Positions 1-7,844 of a stretch of 64,000 bases of DNA are shown here, one piece after another. The notes under the pieces were generated by a model. The model was not told the origin of the DNA. It made no database searches and saw only the letters and a list, made by a program, of their open reading frames with translations. This stretch comes from Betaproteobacteria bacterium (GTDB lineage Bacteria > Pseudomonadota > Gammaproteobacteria > Burkholderiales > Burkholderiaceae_C), in the NCBI GenBank assembly GCA_016868355.1, contig VGHB01000001.1, positions 1-64,000 on the forward strand. Reading direction: 5' to 3'. Every line of letters begins with the position of its first letter. Position 1 is the first letter of the stretch. Both the position numbers and the translations under genes were made by a program.

Positions 1-224
1 TGACTTGAATTGCCAGACAGGAACGTTGAACCAGCCTGCTCAATTTTCGCCTACTGTTTTTTGAGGGGAGAAAAATTCAAGCTCAACAAGTGTCCCCTTT
101 AGGTCCAAAGCGTTGGCGAAACCAGAGGCTTAAAAAGTGCAGAAACAAGCCCAGTAGCCGGGCTTAGCGCTTCCCACTGCGGCCGTCACGAGAGGCCGGC
201 TGCGAGCGTCGCTGAAGCTCCTGG
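1..224. other. Non-coding segment next to truncated metH
   Basis: No gene is recognised. Positions 1-140 are clearly more AT-rich than the flanking genes. On the minus strand, the frame next to the metH frame stays open across the metH truncation and stops inside a hairpin at 164-166, as if metH had been fused out of frame to the tail of something else. The segment could be the edge of a mobile element or a deletion scar, but no transposase or clear terminal inverted repeat is visible. Confidence 0.4.
147..165 (-). terminator. Hairpin terminator downstream of the metH fragment
   Basis: Read on the minus strand, AAGCCC (160-165) and GGGCTT (147-152) form the arms of a hairpin. A run of T follows about ten bases later. 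It would end transcripts that run from the zinc-type cluster through the metH fragment. Confidence 0.4.
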
Positions 225-767
225 TCAGTGCTCATTGAGTCGGCGCGCACCCGGGTCGTTCATATCGGGACTGATGCTGGCGGTGCGCGGCGTTGGACCG
301 ATGGCGCCGGAGACAAAGCGCGGGTGATCGGTCGTGCTGAATCGGTCGTAGGCTGCGCGGGCCAGTATGGCAGCTTGCACGTTCATCTCACGTGCCAAGT
401 GCTCCAGCCCATAGTCGGCCTGGGCGGTCGCGGTGGCGCCGAAGGTGTTGGTCTCCACGATGTCCGAGCCGGCGGCCAGGTAGGCCTCGTGGATCTCGCG
501 CACGATCTCGGGCTGGGTCAGACTTAGCAGTTCGTTGTTACCCTTGAGCGTACCGGGATAGTCCGCAAAGCGATGACCCCTGAACTGACCTTCACTCAGG
601 CGGCGTTGCTGGATCATCGTGCCCATCGCCCCGTCGAGCAGCACGATGCGTTGGTGCAGCAAAGCCGGCATCGTCTGGGCCCGCGTGCAGGTGTTTCGCA
701 GGGACACACGGGCGGCTCTGTTGGTGGGTTCAATCAGAGGCTTGGCGGCCAAGGCTTCTTGGTTCAT
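225..767 (-). pseudogene. metH: Truncated methionine synthase MetH, N-terminal homocysteine-binding part
   Basis: The product would carry the start of the homocysteine S-methyltransferase barrel of cobalamin-dependent methionine synthase. The diagnostic LLDGAMGTMIQ, then SDIVETNTFGA and GPTPRTASISPD, are all present. The similarity ends at NDPGAR, a few unrelated residues follow, and a stop occurs at 225-227, about 170 residues into a domain of roughly 340. The zinc-binding cysteines of this domain lie further downstream in the family, so the product should be inactive. The start could be the ATG at 767 or at 671, and 671 gives the usual N-terminus just before the LDGAMG motif. It lies 49 bp after DUF1636 on the same strand. 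Confidence 0.8.
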
Positions 768-816
768 GGTGGCGGTTTCGGCACCGTTTCTGCAGGGGGG
801 CGGTTCAGCGTTGGGG

Positions 817-1188
817 TCACCGCGGGTTGGCGGGCGCCGGCAGCCGCGCCAGGATGCCCTCGCGCAGCCGTTCCGGCCTGGCTTCTCGCGCCATGAACCC
901 ATCGGCGCTGGCTTGGTGGAGCGCGGCGCAGACCAGCAGCTGTTCGGCACTCTCTTCGTCAGCCGGTAGGTCGCCGAACATGTAGGTGGTCTTACCCGGC
1001 GCCTGCAAGGCCACCGTGCAGTGCCGGCGGCAGCCGCTCATGCAATCGACCGGGCGAATCGATATGTGAAGGTCGTCGCGAAGCGCGATGTTCTCGATGG
1101 CTTCGAAGAGCGCACGGCCCGGGCGGGGCTGATCGCGTGGCAGCTCGGGGGGTCGGCAGAGCACGCAAACGAGGATCTCGGTGGTCAT
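817..1188 (-). CDS. DUF1636 family thioredoxin-like ferredoxin
   Basis: A 123-residue protein of the DUF1636 family, known as small (2Fe-2S)-ferredoxin-like or metal-binding proteins found beside CobW/COG0523 genes. Five cysteines stand out: Cys8 and Cys11 (CVLC), then Cys49, Cys53 and Cys57 in DCMSGCRRHC. This CxxC...CxxxC spacing suits a [2Fe-2S] cluster in a thioredoxin-like fold. No signal peptide is seen, so it should be cytoplasmic. Its ATG overlaps the DUF1826 stop codon by 4 bp (ATGA), so translation is probably coupled. Its biochemical role is unknown; a redox or metal-delivery partner of the neighbouring enzymes is an inference from context. Confidence 0.75.
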   Translation of the reverse strand: MTTEILVCVLCRPPELPRDQPRPGRALFEAIENIALRDDLHISIRPVDCMSGCRRHCTVALQAPGKTTYMFGDLPADEESAEQLLVCAALHQASADGFMAREARPERLREGILARLPAPANPR

Positions 1189-1847
1189 CGGCGACGTTCC
1201 TTGGACTCAGGCCATGCGGCATCCAGCACCAGCACCAGGCGGGCCACGCCCGTGCCGGCGACGCGGGGCGAGCGGTGCACGATCCCACCCTCGTGCGGCT
1301 GTCCGGGCCAGCCGCAGCCTTTGAACAGGGCCACATCCGCCGCCTGGAAGGCCATGGCCTGCGGTGCCTCATAGTCAGGCCAGGTCAGGACTTCTGCGCC
1401 ATCGGCCGGAGCCACCCATTGCGTGCCCGGCCCCCAATAGGTGCAGATCAGCCGCAGCGGCACACAGTCGCGGTGCCAGCGGCGGCAAGCGTTGCTGGTG
1501 ACCATGTCCAGGCGCAGGCGCACCTTCGGCGCCTGCGCCAGCCCAGCGAACAACGCGGCGAGGCTCGCGACGTCAGCAGCAAAGGCATCGCGCGACACGC
1601 CCCCGGGGGTGCCGCAAGCGTCGAAACTGGCGTCAAGTGCAGCCACGGCATCTTGCGGGGCCAAGTCCAGACGGCACGCAGGCCAAGCGTCGAGCGGCAG
1701 AGACTCAAGCCAATCGGCCCACGCTGGATCTGGCTCGCGCTGCCATGCGGCCAGTTCGACGCCGGGTTGGTTGACAGCCTCCAATACGTCAACGCTGCGG
1801 CCGATGCAGACCGAGGCCAGTGCTTGGGCCGTGAGTGTTGGGTCCAT
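1185..1847 (-). CDS. DUF1826 protein, possible Fe(II)/2OG-type oxygenase
   Basis: A 220-residue protein that I recognise as DUF1826, a family of unknown function that often sits beside zinc-regulated COG0523 genes. The C-terminal half has WHRD (His125, Asp127), then TYWGPGTQW, and later HRSPR (His191, Arg195). The order HxD...H...R is the metal and co-substrate signature of Fe(II)/2-oxoglutarate oxygenases, but that reading is mine and unproven. The start is set at the ATG that overlaps the hisI stop in a TGATG arrangement; a GTG one codon earlier is also possible. The 3' end overlaps DUF1636 by 4 bp, so it belongs to the same coupled operon. Confidence 0.72.
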   Translation of the reverse strand: MDPTLTAQALASVCIGRSVDVLEAVNQPGVELAAWQREPDPAWADWLESLPLDAWPACRLDLAPQDAVAALDASFDACGTPGGVSRDAFAADVASLAALFAGLAQAPKVRLRLDMVTSNACRRWHRDCVPLRLICTYWGPGTQWVAPADGAEVLTWPDYEAPQAMAFQAADVALFKGCGWPGQPHEGGIVHRSPRVAGTGVARLVLVLDAAWPESKERRR

Positions 1848-2326
1848 CACAGCACCGTCGGGTTTGGTGCGTCGCCATACACCACAAGCGGATCAAAGGT
1901 CTTGCCGTCTTCAACAAAGTGTAAGACGCCCGTGTCGGGATTGATGGCCCGGTAAAAGCAGCTGCGGTAGCCCACGTGGCAACTGGCCGGTGGAATGTTG
2001 GTGCCGGCCTCGATCTGCACACGCAGCCAAAGCGCGTCCTGGTCGTCGTCGATGCGCAGTTCCACCAAGCGCTGCACGAGGCCGCTGGTACCACCCTTGT
2101 GCCACAAAACTTGGCGGCTGCGGCTCCAGTAGTGCGCCTCGCGCGTGGCCAGCGTGCGTTGCAGGGCCTCGACGTTCATCCAACCCAACATCAGCACCTC
2201 GCCGCTGGCGGCGTCGGTGGTGATGCAGGGAAGAAGACCATCCGGGCCGAACTTCGGGGCGAGCTCAAGGCCTTCTTCGACCTGTTCGACCGAGTGACGC
2301 GCAGCGAAGCGGAATGTTGTACTCAT
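1847..2326 (-). CDS. hisI: Phosphoribosyl-AMP cyclohydrolase, cluster-borne paralogue
   Basis: This 159-residue protein matches HisI, which opens the purine ring of phosphoribosyl-AMP in histidine synthesis. The family features EAHYWSRSRQ-LWHKG and CHVGYRSCFYR (Cys116, Cys123) are clear. The Asp-rich metal motif reads DDDQD at 93-97. Most HisI sequences I know have DCDxD here, so the intervening Cys is Asp94. Its place between COG0523 and DUF1826 genes, far from any his operon, fits the HisI paralogues described in zinc-starvation (Zur) regulons as backups for zinc-dependent enzymes. Its start overlaps the stop of the small upstream ORF (ATGA). Confidence 0.88.
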   Translation of the reverse strand: MSTTFRFAARHSVEQVEEGLELAPKFGPDGLLPCITTDAASGEVLMLGWMNVEALQRTLATREAHYWSRSRQVLWHKGGTSGLVQRLVELRIDDDQDALWLRVQIEAGTNIPPASCHVGYRSCFYRAINPDTGVLHFVEDGKTFDPLVVYGDAPNPTVL

Positions 2327-2487
2327 GGGAGCGTCTGCAGCAGCGGCACGGCGAAAATTGCCGACAGCGACGACACGGGCGGTAGGTAGTGTGAGAAATC
2401 GATCGCCTCAGCGTAGAAGCGGGCCTGGCCATCACCCCATCGCGATGGCTGAATACCAGCGCTTGGTAAACGGCTGGCCACCGTCAC
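2323..2487 (-). CDS. Small coupled ORF of unknown function (54 aa)
   Basis: I do not recognise this protein. The reading frame starts at a GTG that overlaps the COG0523 stop codon by 4 bp (GTGA), and ends in a TGA that overlaps the hisI start (ATGA). This pattern of coupling at both ends matches the rest of the operon and argues that the frame is used. The predicted peptide has a polar, basic first half and a hydrophobic C-terminus ([17 protein letters not shown]). An ATG at 2526 would give 67 residues but overlap the upstream gene by 43 bp. It could also be the tail of a larger gene that has been deleted. Confidence 0.5.
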   Translation of the reverse strand: MTVASRLPSAGIQPSRWGDGQARFYAEAIDFSHYLPPVSSLSAIFAVPLLQTLP

Positions 2488-3485
2488 GGGCGCGGCCCGC
2501 TGGGCGCGCTGGCGCCAGCCACGCACTGCGCCAGTCCATCCAGCAACACATCCTTGGGCATGTCGCGCCCGATGAAGACCATCTTGGACTCGCGCTTTTC
2601 GCCGGGCTTCCAGGGCGCGCCTGTATCCGAGCCCATCAGCATGTGCACACCTTGGAGGACAATACGCTTGTCGATGCCCTTGATGTTGAGCACGCCCTTG
2701 TAGCGCATCAGCTGCGCGCCATAAACCCGTACGATGGCACTGAGGAAGTCCTCCACGCGTTCAATGTCCAGCGCGCGGCTCTCCCGGAACACAAACGAGG
2801 TTACATCGTCATCATGTTCATGGTCCACGTCGGTCAGGAAGTCGGGTTCAATCTCAAGGATGGCATTGAGGTTGAAACCGCGGATGTCCAATAGCTCGTT
2901 GACCGCCGCCACGCCATGTCGGGCCTCGCCGATCTTGGCGCGCGGGTTCATCTTCACCAGCCGTTGGCGCAGCTGCGCCACGTCATTGGGCTGCACCACG
3001 TCGGTCTTGGTGATGAGTATGCGGTCTGCAAAGCCTACCTGCTCCTGCGCCTCGTGATGTTCGTCAAGCTGCTCGGGCGCATGCTTGGCGTCAACCATCG
3101 TCACGATGGCGTCCAGCAGGTACTGCTGGCCGATGTCATCGTCGACAAAAAAGGTTTGGGCCACCGGGGCCGGGTCAGCCAGGCCGGTGGTCTCGATGAT
3201 CACGCGATCGAAGTGCAGTTGGCCAGCCGCCTTCTTCGCGTGCAACTCACCCAGAATGCGCACCAGGTCGCCACGCACGGTGCAGCAGATGCAGCCGTTG
3301 TTCATCTCAACGATCTGCTCATCGCGATCTTGCACCAGCAACTCGTTATCGATGCCGGCTTCACCGAACTCGTTTTCGATCACGGCGATGCGGTGGCCGT
3401 GTTGCTCCTTGAGGATACGGTTGAGCAGCGTAGTCTTGCCGCTGCCCAGGAAGCCGGTGAGGATGGTGACGGGGATCTGGCTCAT
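2484..3485 (-). CDS. COG0523 (CobW/YjiA-type) G3E GTPase metallochaperone
   Basis: A 333-residue P-loop GTPase of the G3E family, proposed to deliver metal ions, often zinc, to client enzymes. The P-loop is GFLGSGKT (11-18). The metal-binding CxCC motif is at Cys65, Cys67 and Cys68 (GCICC). TKTD (159-162) stands where NKxD specifies guanine. An acidic and histidine-rich patch, DHEHDDD (221-227), resembles the metal-binding stretches of the family, and the CobW C-terminal domain is complete. The ATG at 3485 is chosen because the P-loop then falls at the normal distance; longer upstream starts add unrelated residues. It probably leads the intact part of the zinc-type operon. Confidence 0.88.
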   Translation of the reverse strand: MSQIPVTILTGFLGSGKTTLLNRILKEQHGHRIAVIENEFGEAGIDNELLVQDRDEQIVEMNNGCICCTVRGDLVRILGELHAKKAAGQLHFDRVIIETTGLADPAPVAQTFFVDDDIGQQYLLDAIVTMVDAKHAPEQLDEHHEAQEQVGFADRILITKTDVVQPNDVAQLRQRLVKMNPRAKIGEARHGVAAVNELLDIRGFNLNAILEIEPDFLTDVDHEHDDDVTSFVFRESRALDIERVEDFLSAIVRVYGAQLMRYKGVLNIKGIDKRIVLQGVHMLMGSDTGAPWKPGEKRESKMVFIGRDMPKDVLLDGLAQCVAGASAPSGPRP

Positions 3486-3552
3486 GGTGCTCTCATTTAG
3501 GCTTGCTTGGGGTGCAATCAAGGGGCTGCGTGAACCACTGTTGGGCCTAGGC

Positions 3553-3774
3553 CTAGTGGGCGGGGCCGTAAAGCGGCTCGAGGCGGCGCGTCTCATCGGT
3601 ACCAGGGTTGCCTGCGCCATAGTCCATCAACCCGGCGGCGATATTAACTTCGCTCATGCTTTTGACGACTTCCGCCACTCACATCCCTACTCGGAGGGCC
3701 AGCGCATGGTTCAGCAGCGTGGTCCCACCTGCGCCGGGAAAGCCGGACAGCACGGTACCAGCAAAGCAGGTCAT
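3553..3774 (-). pseudogene. Remnant of a second COG0523 GTPase (ZigA-like)
   Basis: Read from the ATG at 3774, the frame gives a clear COG0523 N-terminus: TVLSGFPGAGGTTLLNH, then after a stop VAEVV-SMSEVNI. In intact relatives this reads VLSGFLGAGKTTLLNH followed by RVAVIVNDMSEVNID. The P-loop Lys has become Gly. An in-frame TGA at 3679-3681 falls where Arg is usual, consistent with CGA to TGA. After about 45 codons the similarity fades, and a TAG follows at 3553-3555. The rest of the gene is missing. It lies immediately upstream of the intact COG0523 gene on the same strand, so it was probably the first gene of this operon. Confidence 0.75.
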
Positions 3775-3927
3775 AGAACCCCTAACGCTAACGATAAGTC
3801 AATATCATACACAGCTTCCAACGCTCCATAGCCACACATAAAAATTCCCTTAACGGAAAGACACACACCACGGGTGGCAGCAATCCTGGAAGCCGTCACG
3901 CCATGGCGTGAGTCCGAAGCCCATAAC

Positions 3928-3952
3928 AAAAAGCCCCGCATGATGCAGGGCT
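3928..3952 (-). terminator. Rho-independent terminator after tRNA-Ser
   Basis: On the minus strand, AGCCCTGC and GCGGGGCT form an 8-bp stem closed by ATCAT and followed by TTTTTGTT. It sits about 45 bp beyond the 3' end of tRNA-Ser and should end the lysC/tRNA-Ser transcript before the zinc-type cluster. Confidence 0.8.
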
Positions 3953-3997
3953 CTGAGCGCCGAACAATCCGACTGAGCAAGTCAGCAGGACTTGTTA

Positions 3998-4090
3998 TGG
4001 CGGGGCCGGAGGGATTCGAACCCTCGATGCAGGTTTTGCCCGCATACTCCCTTAGCAGGGGAGCACCTTCGGCCTCTCGGTCACAGCCCC
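3998..4090 (-). tRNA. tRNA-Ser (anticodon GCT)
   Basis: The minus strand folds as a class II tRNA with a long variable arm. The acceptor stem pairs GGGGCTG with CGGCCCC, followed by discriminator G and an encoded CCA. The anticodon arm is CTCCC-CTGCTAA-GGGAG, giving anticodon GCT, which reads AGC and AGU. The T-loop is GGTTCGAATCC. It lies just downstream of lysC on the same strand. Confidence 0.96.
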
Positions 4091-4129
4091 GACGCGTCGG
4101 AAATTCTAGCGCCTAAAGGCGAGGCCACG

Positions 4130-5404
4130 TCAGGCGGTCTGTGATTCCCGGTCAAGCTCGAAGGCAAGATGCAAGGCTCTGACCGCCAGTTCCATGTACT
4201 TTTCGTCGATCACCACCGAGGTCTTGATCTCGCTGGTGCTGATCATCTGAATGTTGATTCCCTCGTTGCTGAGGGTACTAAACATCCTGGCTGCCACGCC
4301 CACGTGACTCTTCATGCCGATGCCCACAATCGAGACCTTGCAGATACGTGCGTCACCATCCACGAGCGCCGCGCCCACCGAAGGTGCGACGCTTGCACGC
4401 AGCAAATCCAGCACACGGGCGAGGTCGTTACGAGGTACGGTAAAGGAAAAGTCAGTTTTCCCATCACGCGACACATTTTGAATGATCATGTCGACGTCGA
4501 TATTGGCCTCGGCCACCGGGCCCAAGATCTGAAAGGCAATGCCCGGCTTATCGGGAACGCCCTGGACGGTTACCTTGGCCTCGTCGCGGTTGAACGCAAT
4601 TCCCGACACAACAGCTTTTTCCATTTTCTCGTCTTCCTCGAAAGTGATCAGCGTGCCCGAGCGCGCCTCTTCCTCAATGTTGATGTCCCAGGGGGTAAAA
4701 CTCGACAACACCCGCAAGGGCACGCGGTACTTGCCCGCAAACTCTACAGAACGGATCTGTAACACCTTGGAGCCTAGACTGGCCATCTCCAGCATTTCTT
4801 CAAAGCTCACGGTGCGAAGAAGGCGCGCTTGCGGCACGACGCGCGGGTCGGTTGTGTACACCCCGTCCACATCGGTGTAGATCAGGCATTCAGCGGCCTT
4901 GAGCGCCGCCGCCACCGCTACCGCCGAGGTGTCCGAGCCGCCCCGGCCCAATGTGGTCAAGTAGCCACGATCATCAATGCCCTGGAAGCCCGTGATGATG
5001 ACCACCCTGCCCGCATCCAGGTCTGCTCGCACCCGCGTATCGTCGATGCTTTCGATTCGGGCCTTGGTGTAAGCGCTGTCGGTCTTGATGGGTACTTGCC
5101 AGCCGGTGTAGCTCACCGCTGGCGTGCCCTCAGCCTGCAAGGCCAAGGCCAGCAGGCCTACCGACACTTGCTCACCGGCACATGCGATCATGTCCAGCTC
5201 ACGCAAAGACTGCGGCGTCACCTGCGACGGTTGCAGCTCTTTGGCCAGGCCCAGCAGTCGGTTGGTCTCCCCGCTCATTGCTGAGGGCACCACCACCATG
5301 CGGTGGCCCGTTCGGGCCCACTTGGCGACACGTTTGGCCACGTTGCGAATGCGATCGGTCGACCCCATGGAGGTGCCGCCGTATTTGTGAACGATCAAGG
5401 CCAT
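4130..5404 (-). CDS. lysC: Aspartate kinase
   Basis: Phosphorylates aspartate, the first step towards lysine, threonine, methionine and diaminopimelate. The 424-residue length is normal for a monofunctional aspartokinase. The N-terminal kinase domain begins with KYGGTS (7-12) and contains GRGGSDTSAVA; two ACT regulatory domains fill the last 160 residues or so, which implies feedback control by lysine or threonine. It follows tilS by 20 bp on the same strand and is followed by tRNA-Ser. hom and thrC elsewhere in this window continue the pathway to threonine. Confidence 0.97.
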   Translation of the reverse strand: MALIVHKYGGTSMGSTDRIRNVAKRVAKWARTGHRMVVVPSAMSGETNRLLGLAKELQPSQVTPQSLRELDMIACAGEQVSVGLLALALQAEGTPAVSYTGWQVPIKTDSAYTKARIESIDDTRVRADLDAGRVVIITGFQGIDDRGYLTTLGRGGSDTSAVAVAAALKAAECLIYTDVDGVYTTDPRVVPQARLLRTVSFEEMLEMASLGSKVLQIRSVEFAGKYRVPLRVLSSFTPWDINIEEEARSGTLITFEEDEKMEKAVVSGIAFNRDEAKVTVQGVPDKPGIAFQILGPVAEANIDVDMIIQNVSRDGKTDFSFTVPRNDLARVLDLLRASVAPSVGAALVDGDARICKVSIVGIGMKSHVGVAARMFSTLSNEGINIQMISTSEIKTSVVIDEKYMELAVRALHLAFELDRESQTA

Positions 5405-5424
5405 GATGCAGGAGCTGCTTTGAA

Positions 5425-6864
5425 TCAGGCAAAACCCTGCATTCTAGGGGGGGCCGCAGCCAAATCAGCCGCTTCCTCAGGCAGTGGATCGTCGGGGTGC
5501 CAGTGAAGCTGCCAGCCCCCGGGGATCTGCAGAACTCGGGCGTCCCAACCCAGGCCGGGCACCCACAACAGCGCACCGTCCTGGGCTGCCACCACCGGCC
5601 CGCTGCGATCCCATGCGGCCACCGCACGCGACTGAAACTGTTTCTTCAAAGCCCGGGGCGTACCGCGTGGTGACAGTTGGAACTGGTCGTCTCCCCGCCT
5701 GGTGCGCACGAGCAAGGTGCACGGCAGGTGCAGAGCTGCGCCCATCTGGTCCGGTGGGGCACGGCGCAGGCTGATCCGTCCTGCCCAGCCAGGCGCCTGT
5801 TTCGTACCCGCTCTTGACCAGCGCAGCGACACATCCGCCACTGCCTTGGCGGCGCTCACTGGCTTGCGGTCGATCTGTATCACGCCGCGGTACCAGCGCA
5901 GTTCATGCAAGGCATCCAGGGGCCATCGCTTCGCGCTGGCTCGGGCCCAGGGGTAGACACTCAGCCGGTCTACGACAGAAGCAGGGACGGCCAAACCGCA
6001 TTGGACAAACCACGCTCGCAGCAGCTGAGACCGGCGCGCCGGGCTAAGGGCTTCCCAGGCGGGTTGGTCCATGGACCATCGAAAGCCTCCCTGCCCTTGT
6101 TCGATCACGCACCGGGCGCGATCAGCCTGGACACCCTGGTCGAGAGTTTCCAAGGCCTGCGCGCAGCGCCGTGCAGCGCGGGCCAATGCAGACTCAGCCC
6201 CTGCAAATGCATCAACAAGTGCTGACCACACGGACAGTCGTAAGCCACTGCGCGCCCATTGGGGGTCTTGGTTACTAGGGTCGGCTACGCTGTTGATGCC
6301 CGCTTGGGCCAGTACCTGTTGCAGGTCTGAGCGGCTGTGGTCCAAAAATGGCCGTGCCCAACACACCCCATCACGCCAGGCCAGACGCGGCATTCCGGCC
6401 AAGCCTTGAGGTCCGGCCCCGCGCAGCGCCTGCAACAAGAAGGTTTCTGCTTGGTCTTGTCGGTGGTGCGCCAACACCATCAGGTCAATCCCCTGCTCCT
6501 GGGCCATGGCCTTCAGGGCCTTGTAACGGGCTTCACGCGCCCAGGCCTGAACGCTCCGGCCACGACCCGGTTTTTCAAGGAGGTGGCACACACGCAGCTG
6601 GACCGGTGACCACTTCGGGTGCCAACTGGACCAACGCGCCAGTTCCTCCGCGATGAAGCCGGGCCATTGATCAGCTGAGACTTGAAGACCGTGATGAACA
6701 TGGAACGCCCAGGTCTGTACCCCCATGGCTGAGGCGCTGCGCCAGACCAGCCAAAGCGCCGCCATGGAGTCGGGCCCGCCACTGCAGGCCACCGCCACCG
6801 CCGGTGAGCTGCGCTCAGCGCTCGCGCGTGTCAACAAAACGGCCGTAGGACTTGAGCCGCTCAT
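5425..6864 (-). CDS. tilS: tRNA(Ile)-lysidine synthetase
   Basis: TilS converts C34 of the CAU-anticodon tRNA-Ile to lysidine, which switches its decoding to AUA, so it is normally essential. The ATP-binding PP-loop SGGPDS is at residues 28-33, and [21 protein letters not shown] follows as in the family. At 479 residues it includes the C-terminal substrate-binding domains, which are weakly conserved here. The ATG at 6864 lies inside the 3' end of accA, a 50-bp overlap; a later start would crowd the PP-loop. accA, tilS and lysC run in the same direction and may be co-transcribed. Confidence 0.93.
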   Translation of the reverse strand: MSGSSPTAVLLTRASAERSSPAVAVACSGGPDSMAALWLVWRSASAMGVQTWAFHVHHGLQVSADQWPGFIAEELARWSSWHPKWSPVQLRVCHLLEKPGRGRSVQAWAREARYKALKAMAQEQGIDLMVLAHHRQDQAETFLLQALRGAGPQGLAGMPRLAWRDGVCWARPFLDHSRSDLQQVLAQAGINSVADPSNQDPQWARSGLRLSVWSALVDAFAGAESALARAARRCAQALETLDQGVQADRARCVIEQGQGGFRWSMDQPAWEALSPARRSQLLRAWFVQCGLAVPASVVDRLSVYPWARASAKRWPLDALHELRWYRGVIQIDRKPVSAAKAVADVSLRWSRAGTKQAPGWAGRISLRRAPPDQMGAALHLPCTLLVRTRRGDDQFQLSPRGTPRALKKQFQSRAVAAWDRSGPVVAAQDGALLWVPGLGWDARVLQIPGGWQLHWHPDDPLPEEAADLAAAPPRMQGFA

Positions 6865-7786
6865 GGCGCCGCTGCAGCAGCTCCTTGGGCTTGAGATCTG
6901 CTACCTGACGCAACGCGTCAGACAAAGCCCGCTTGACCGACACGGCCATGGCCTTTGAATCTCGGTGCGCACCGCCCAGCGGCTCGCTGATGATCTTATC
7001 CACGAGGCCCAGGGCCTTGAGGCGGTGGGCGGTGATTCCAAGGGCTTCAGCCGCATCGCTTGCACGCTCAGCCGTCTTCCACAAAATGGATGCACAGCCC
7101 TCAGGCGAAATCACCGAGTACACCGAGAACTGCAACATCAAGACCTGGTCGGCAACGCTGATGGCCAGTGCACCGCCAGAGCCACCCTCACCGATGATGG
7201 TCGTGATGACGGGTACTTCCAGCTGGGCCATCTCAAAGATGTTGCGACCGATCGCCTCAGACTGTCCACGCTCTTCAGCATCAATGCCAGGGTAAGCCCC
7301 AGGCGTGTCAACAAAGGTAAAGACCGGGAGCCTGAACTTTTCGGCCAGCTTCATCAAACGCAAGGCCTTGCGATAGCCCTCGGGCCTGCTCATGCCGAAG
7401 TTGCGCGCCGCCCGCTCTTTGGTGTCACGGCCCTTTTGGTGTCCGATCACCATACAGGCAGCGCCATTGAATCGCGCCACTCCGGCCACCATCGACAAGT
7501 CATCAGCGAAGGCACGGTCGCCATGCAGCTCCTCAAAATCAGTGAAGATTTCGTTGACGTAGTCCAAGGTGTAAGGGCGCTGCGGGTGCCGAGCAATCTG
7601 CGTGACCTGCCACGGGGATAGGTTGGCGTAGATGTCTTTGGTGAGCTGCTGGCTCTTCTTGTCCAATCGCGCAATCTCGTCTGAGATGTCGACGGCCGAC
7701 TCGTTTTGTACGTAGCGCAGCTCCTCAATCTTGCCTTCGAGCTCAGCGATCGGCTGCTCGAACTCGAGAAAGTGCTTCTTACTCAT
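6815..7786 (-). CDS. accA: Acetyl-CoA carboxylase carboxyltransferase, alpha subunit
   Basis: The alpha subunit of the carboxyltransferase that makes malonyl-CoA for fatty acid synthesis, working with AccD. At 323 residues the protein is full length. It starts [20 protein letters not shown], typical of AccA, and holds the crotonase-like core with GGSGGALAI and [11 protein letters not shown]. The ATG at 7786 is preceded by AAGGAG at good spacing, which decides the start over longer in-frame alternatives. It sits between a DNA glycosylase gene and tilS, all on the minus strand. Confidence 0.97.
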   Translation of the reverse strand: MSKKHFLEFEQPIAELEGKIEELRYVQNESAVDISDEIARLDKKSQQLTKDIYANLSPWQVTQIARHPQRPYTLDYVNEIFTDFEELHGDRAFADDLSMVAGVARFNGAACMVIGHQKGRDTKERAARNFGMSRPEGYRKALRLMKLAEKFRLPVFTFVDTPGAYPGIDAEERGQSEAIGRNIFEMAQLEVPVITTIIGEGGSGGALAISVADQVLMLQFSVYSVISPEGCASILWKTAERASDAAEALGITAHRLKALGLVDKIISEPLGGAHRDSKAMAVSVKRALSDALRQVADLKPKELLQRRHERLKSYGRFVDTRER

Positions 7787-7844
7787 TGCGGCAACTCCTT
7801 CATACGGCTGCGGCAGGTACAGTTGGGGCCTACTGGCCGCAGCC

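Noticed and set aside
1-140. Insertion sequence end at the left edge
   Set aside because: The segment is AT-rich and includes a GGGGACA-like stretch, but no transposase, terminal inverted repeat pair or target duplication is visible.
3679-3681. The TGA in the COG0523 remnant as a selenocysteine codon
   Set aside because: The site corresponds to Arg in relatives, the P-loop lysine is also lost, and the rest of the gene is missing. Decay explains it better.
3775-3900. A Zur operator upstream of the zinc-type cluster
   Set aside because: AT-rich sequence and a loose GATA...TATC inverted repeat are present, but nothing matches the Zur consensus I know well enough to call.
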